Of a stretch of 64,000 nt of DNA, positions 63,197 through 64,000 are shown piece by piece (within the stretch, counting starts at the first letter, position 1; each line of letters begins with the position of its first letter). The DNA lies in NCBI GenBank assembly GCA_964036195.1, contig OZ038452.1, forward strand, positions 27,787,785 through 27,851,784, read 5' to 3'. The notes below the pieces were generated by a model. The model did not search any database, had not been told where the DNA came from, and saw only the letters and a program-made list of their open reading frames with translations. The translations under genes and the position numbers were made by a program. This DNA comes from Sphaerolaimus hirsutus. Lineage: Eukaryota > Nematoda > Chromadorea > Monhysterida > Sphaerolaimidae.

Positions 63197-63303
63197 TTAG
63201 CATCTGCCGCATGTCTTCTTGCACCACTCCCACGCGTGTTTGCCTGGCTTGCAGAACGACTTGTACTTGGGGGCACACCAGCTCGCATAGTCCCTGCAGC
63301 CAC
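63197..63303 (-). CDS. ShKT-domain terminal exon of a cysteine-rich, probably secreted protein
   Basis: On the minus strand an acceptor TTTGGTCAG precedes 34 full codons and a TAA stop at 63197-63199. Six cysteines are spaced as in ShKT domains, with C-R-D after the first, WC and SFC in the middle, and a WCKKTCGRC ending. ShKT domains occur in sea-anemone potassium-channel toxins, but also very widely in ordinary secreted proteins such as metalloproteases and oxidases. The domain alone therefore does not mean a toxin. Upstream exons are not identified, and the rest of the gene may lie beyond the window. Confidence 0.65.
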
Positions 63304-63487
63304 CTGACCAAAGATTGGGATCAAATATGTGCTTTAGGTGCAAACTCTGAATGATATGTATACAAATGCACAAGTATTTACATGCACAAAAGAGTCATAT
63401 TTCATGATGAATATGAAAATGAAATAGGTAGTTCTGTTGTTAATGACTAATGAAGATCCAGGATTTTGACAACAGTTCTAGGCAATG

Positions 63488-63660
63488 AATGGCACCATTA
63501 TCGGTGCTGGTGTGGTGCGGTGCCCTTTTTAGGGTGCCCTGCTGGTGCCCGTGCCATTTTTTAAAGAATAGCACCAGTGCGGGTGCGGTGCGGTACCCTT
63601 TTTTGCCAGTGCCAAAGGTGCTAGCACCAGGGCCAAAGTAAAAGGTGCCGGGTGTAAAAT
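63488..63660. repeat. GGTGCGGTGCCC simple-sequence array
   Basis: GGTGCTGGTGTGGTGCGGTG, GGGTGCCCTGCTGGTGCCCG and GCTAGCACCAGGGCC units occur in both orientations. It looks like another array-type element interior, but the ends are unclear. It lies upstream of the minus-strand ShKT exon, possibly in its intron. Confidence 0.55.
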
Positions 63661-64000
63661 GACGTCCACAGCATGCGCTTATTCATATTTACAAGAGCAG
63701 CAATATACCAAAATGGTTTTAGTCTATTTTGGGAAAAACATCCCATCACAATATACTCTGAAATCTGCCATACCCTCCTGGAGAGGAACCAAAAATTGTG
63801 CTGTTTTCATAAACAATAAATATTACATTTAAATATTACATTTGTTTTGTCATTTTGTTCATAATTTTTTGTCAGTTTATGAACATTTATGTCAGTAACA
63901 TTTTCAGTACAACATCCAACCCAGTCAGTAGATAATAGTGACCAGTGACTAGTATATTGGAGCATATTCAATATTTGAGCTATCATTTGTAATAATTCTA
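63661..64000. other. AT-rich spacer at window end
   Basis: No gene, array or terminal repeat is visible. Confidence 0.4.

Overview
This window is animal nuclear DNA, with spliced genes, AT-rich introns and no bacterial-style operons. Four gene families could be identified from exon translations. They are HAPSTR1 (C16orf72 family, + strand, about 7.5-12.9 kb), a CIP/KIP cyclin-dependent kinase inhibitor (- strand, 22.6-25.1 kb), PICK1 (+ strand, 35.5-41.3 kb) and a gustatory-receptor-like seven-transmembrane protein (+ strand, 46.2-48.6 kb). A related first exon of the receptor family lies at 52.4 kb. An ShKT-domain terminal exon sits at 63.2 kb (- strand). Gustatory-receptor-like genes are, to my knowledge, not found in vertebrates, and ShKT domains are common in cnidarians, nematodes and molluscs, so the window fits an invertebrate. 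I cannot place it more precisely.

Most of the window is transposon DNA, almost all non-autonomous and much of it still flanked by readable target-site duplications (TSDs). The main class is a set of elements beginning TAGGG or CAGGG and ending CCCTA or CCCTG with 8-bp TSDs, which fits the hAT superfamily. Many of them are filled with simple-sequence arrays: CCCGAT, CGGAAAA, ATATCG, CCCGAA/CCCGATA, GAGTC, poly-A/T or TTTTATT. A second class has TIRs starting CCGTATTNCCTCGAA and TA duplications (Tc1/mariner-like). Single elements resemble Tigger/pogo (TA TSD), CACTA (3-bp TSD) and Mutator (long TIRs, 9-bp TSD). Elements are nested up to three deep.

Layout. 0-2.7 kb: repeats. 2.7-4.65 kb: CGGAAAA element carrying a broken BEL/Pao reverse-transcriptase fragment. 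4.8-6.9 kb: tandem satellite with a Mutator-like insertion. 7.5-12.9 kb: HAPSTR1 with several MITEs in its introns and one 11 bp past its stop codon. 12.9-22.5 kb: stacked MITEs and blank spacer. 22.6-25.1 kb: the CDK inhibitor. 25.1-30.8 kb: spacer and arrays. 30.8-33 kb: a possible small membrane-protein gene and SINE-like repeats. 33.3-35.2 kb: triple-nested element. 35.5-41.3 kb: PICK1 in eight exons. 41.7-46 kb: nested elements. 46.2-52.6 kb: receptor-like genes. 52.6-62 kb: mostly elements, with a relatively MITE-free island at 54.0-56.1 kb. 62-64 kb: repeats and the ShKT exon.

The genes share no pathway and appear to be ordinary neighbours. The striking biology is the element population: one terminal-repeat type packaged with many different satellite-like interiors, repeatedly inserted close to splice sites and a stop codon of conserved genes. 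All exon boundaries are inferred by eye from homology, phase and GT/AG sites and have no transcript support.
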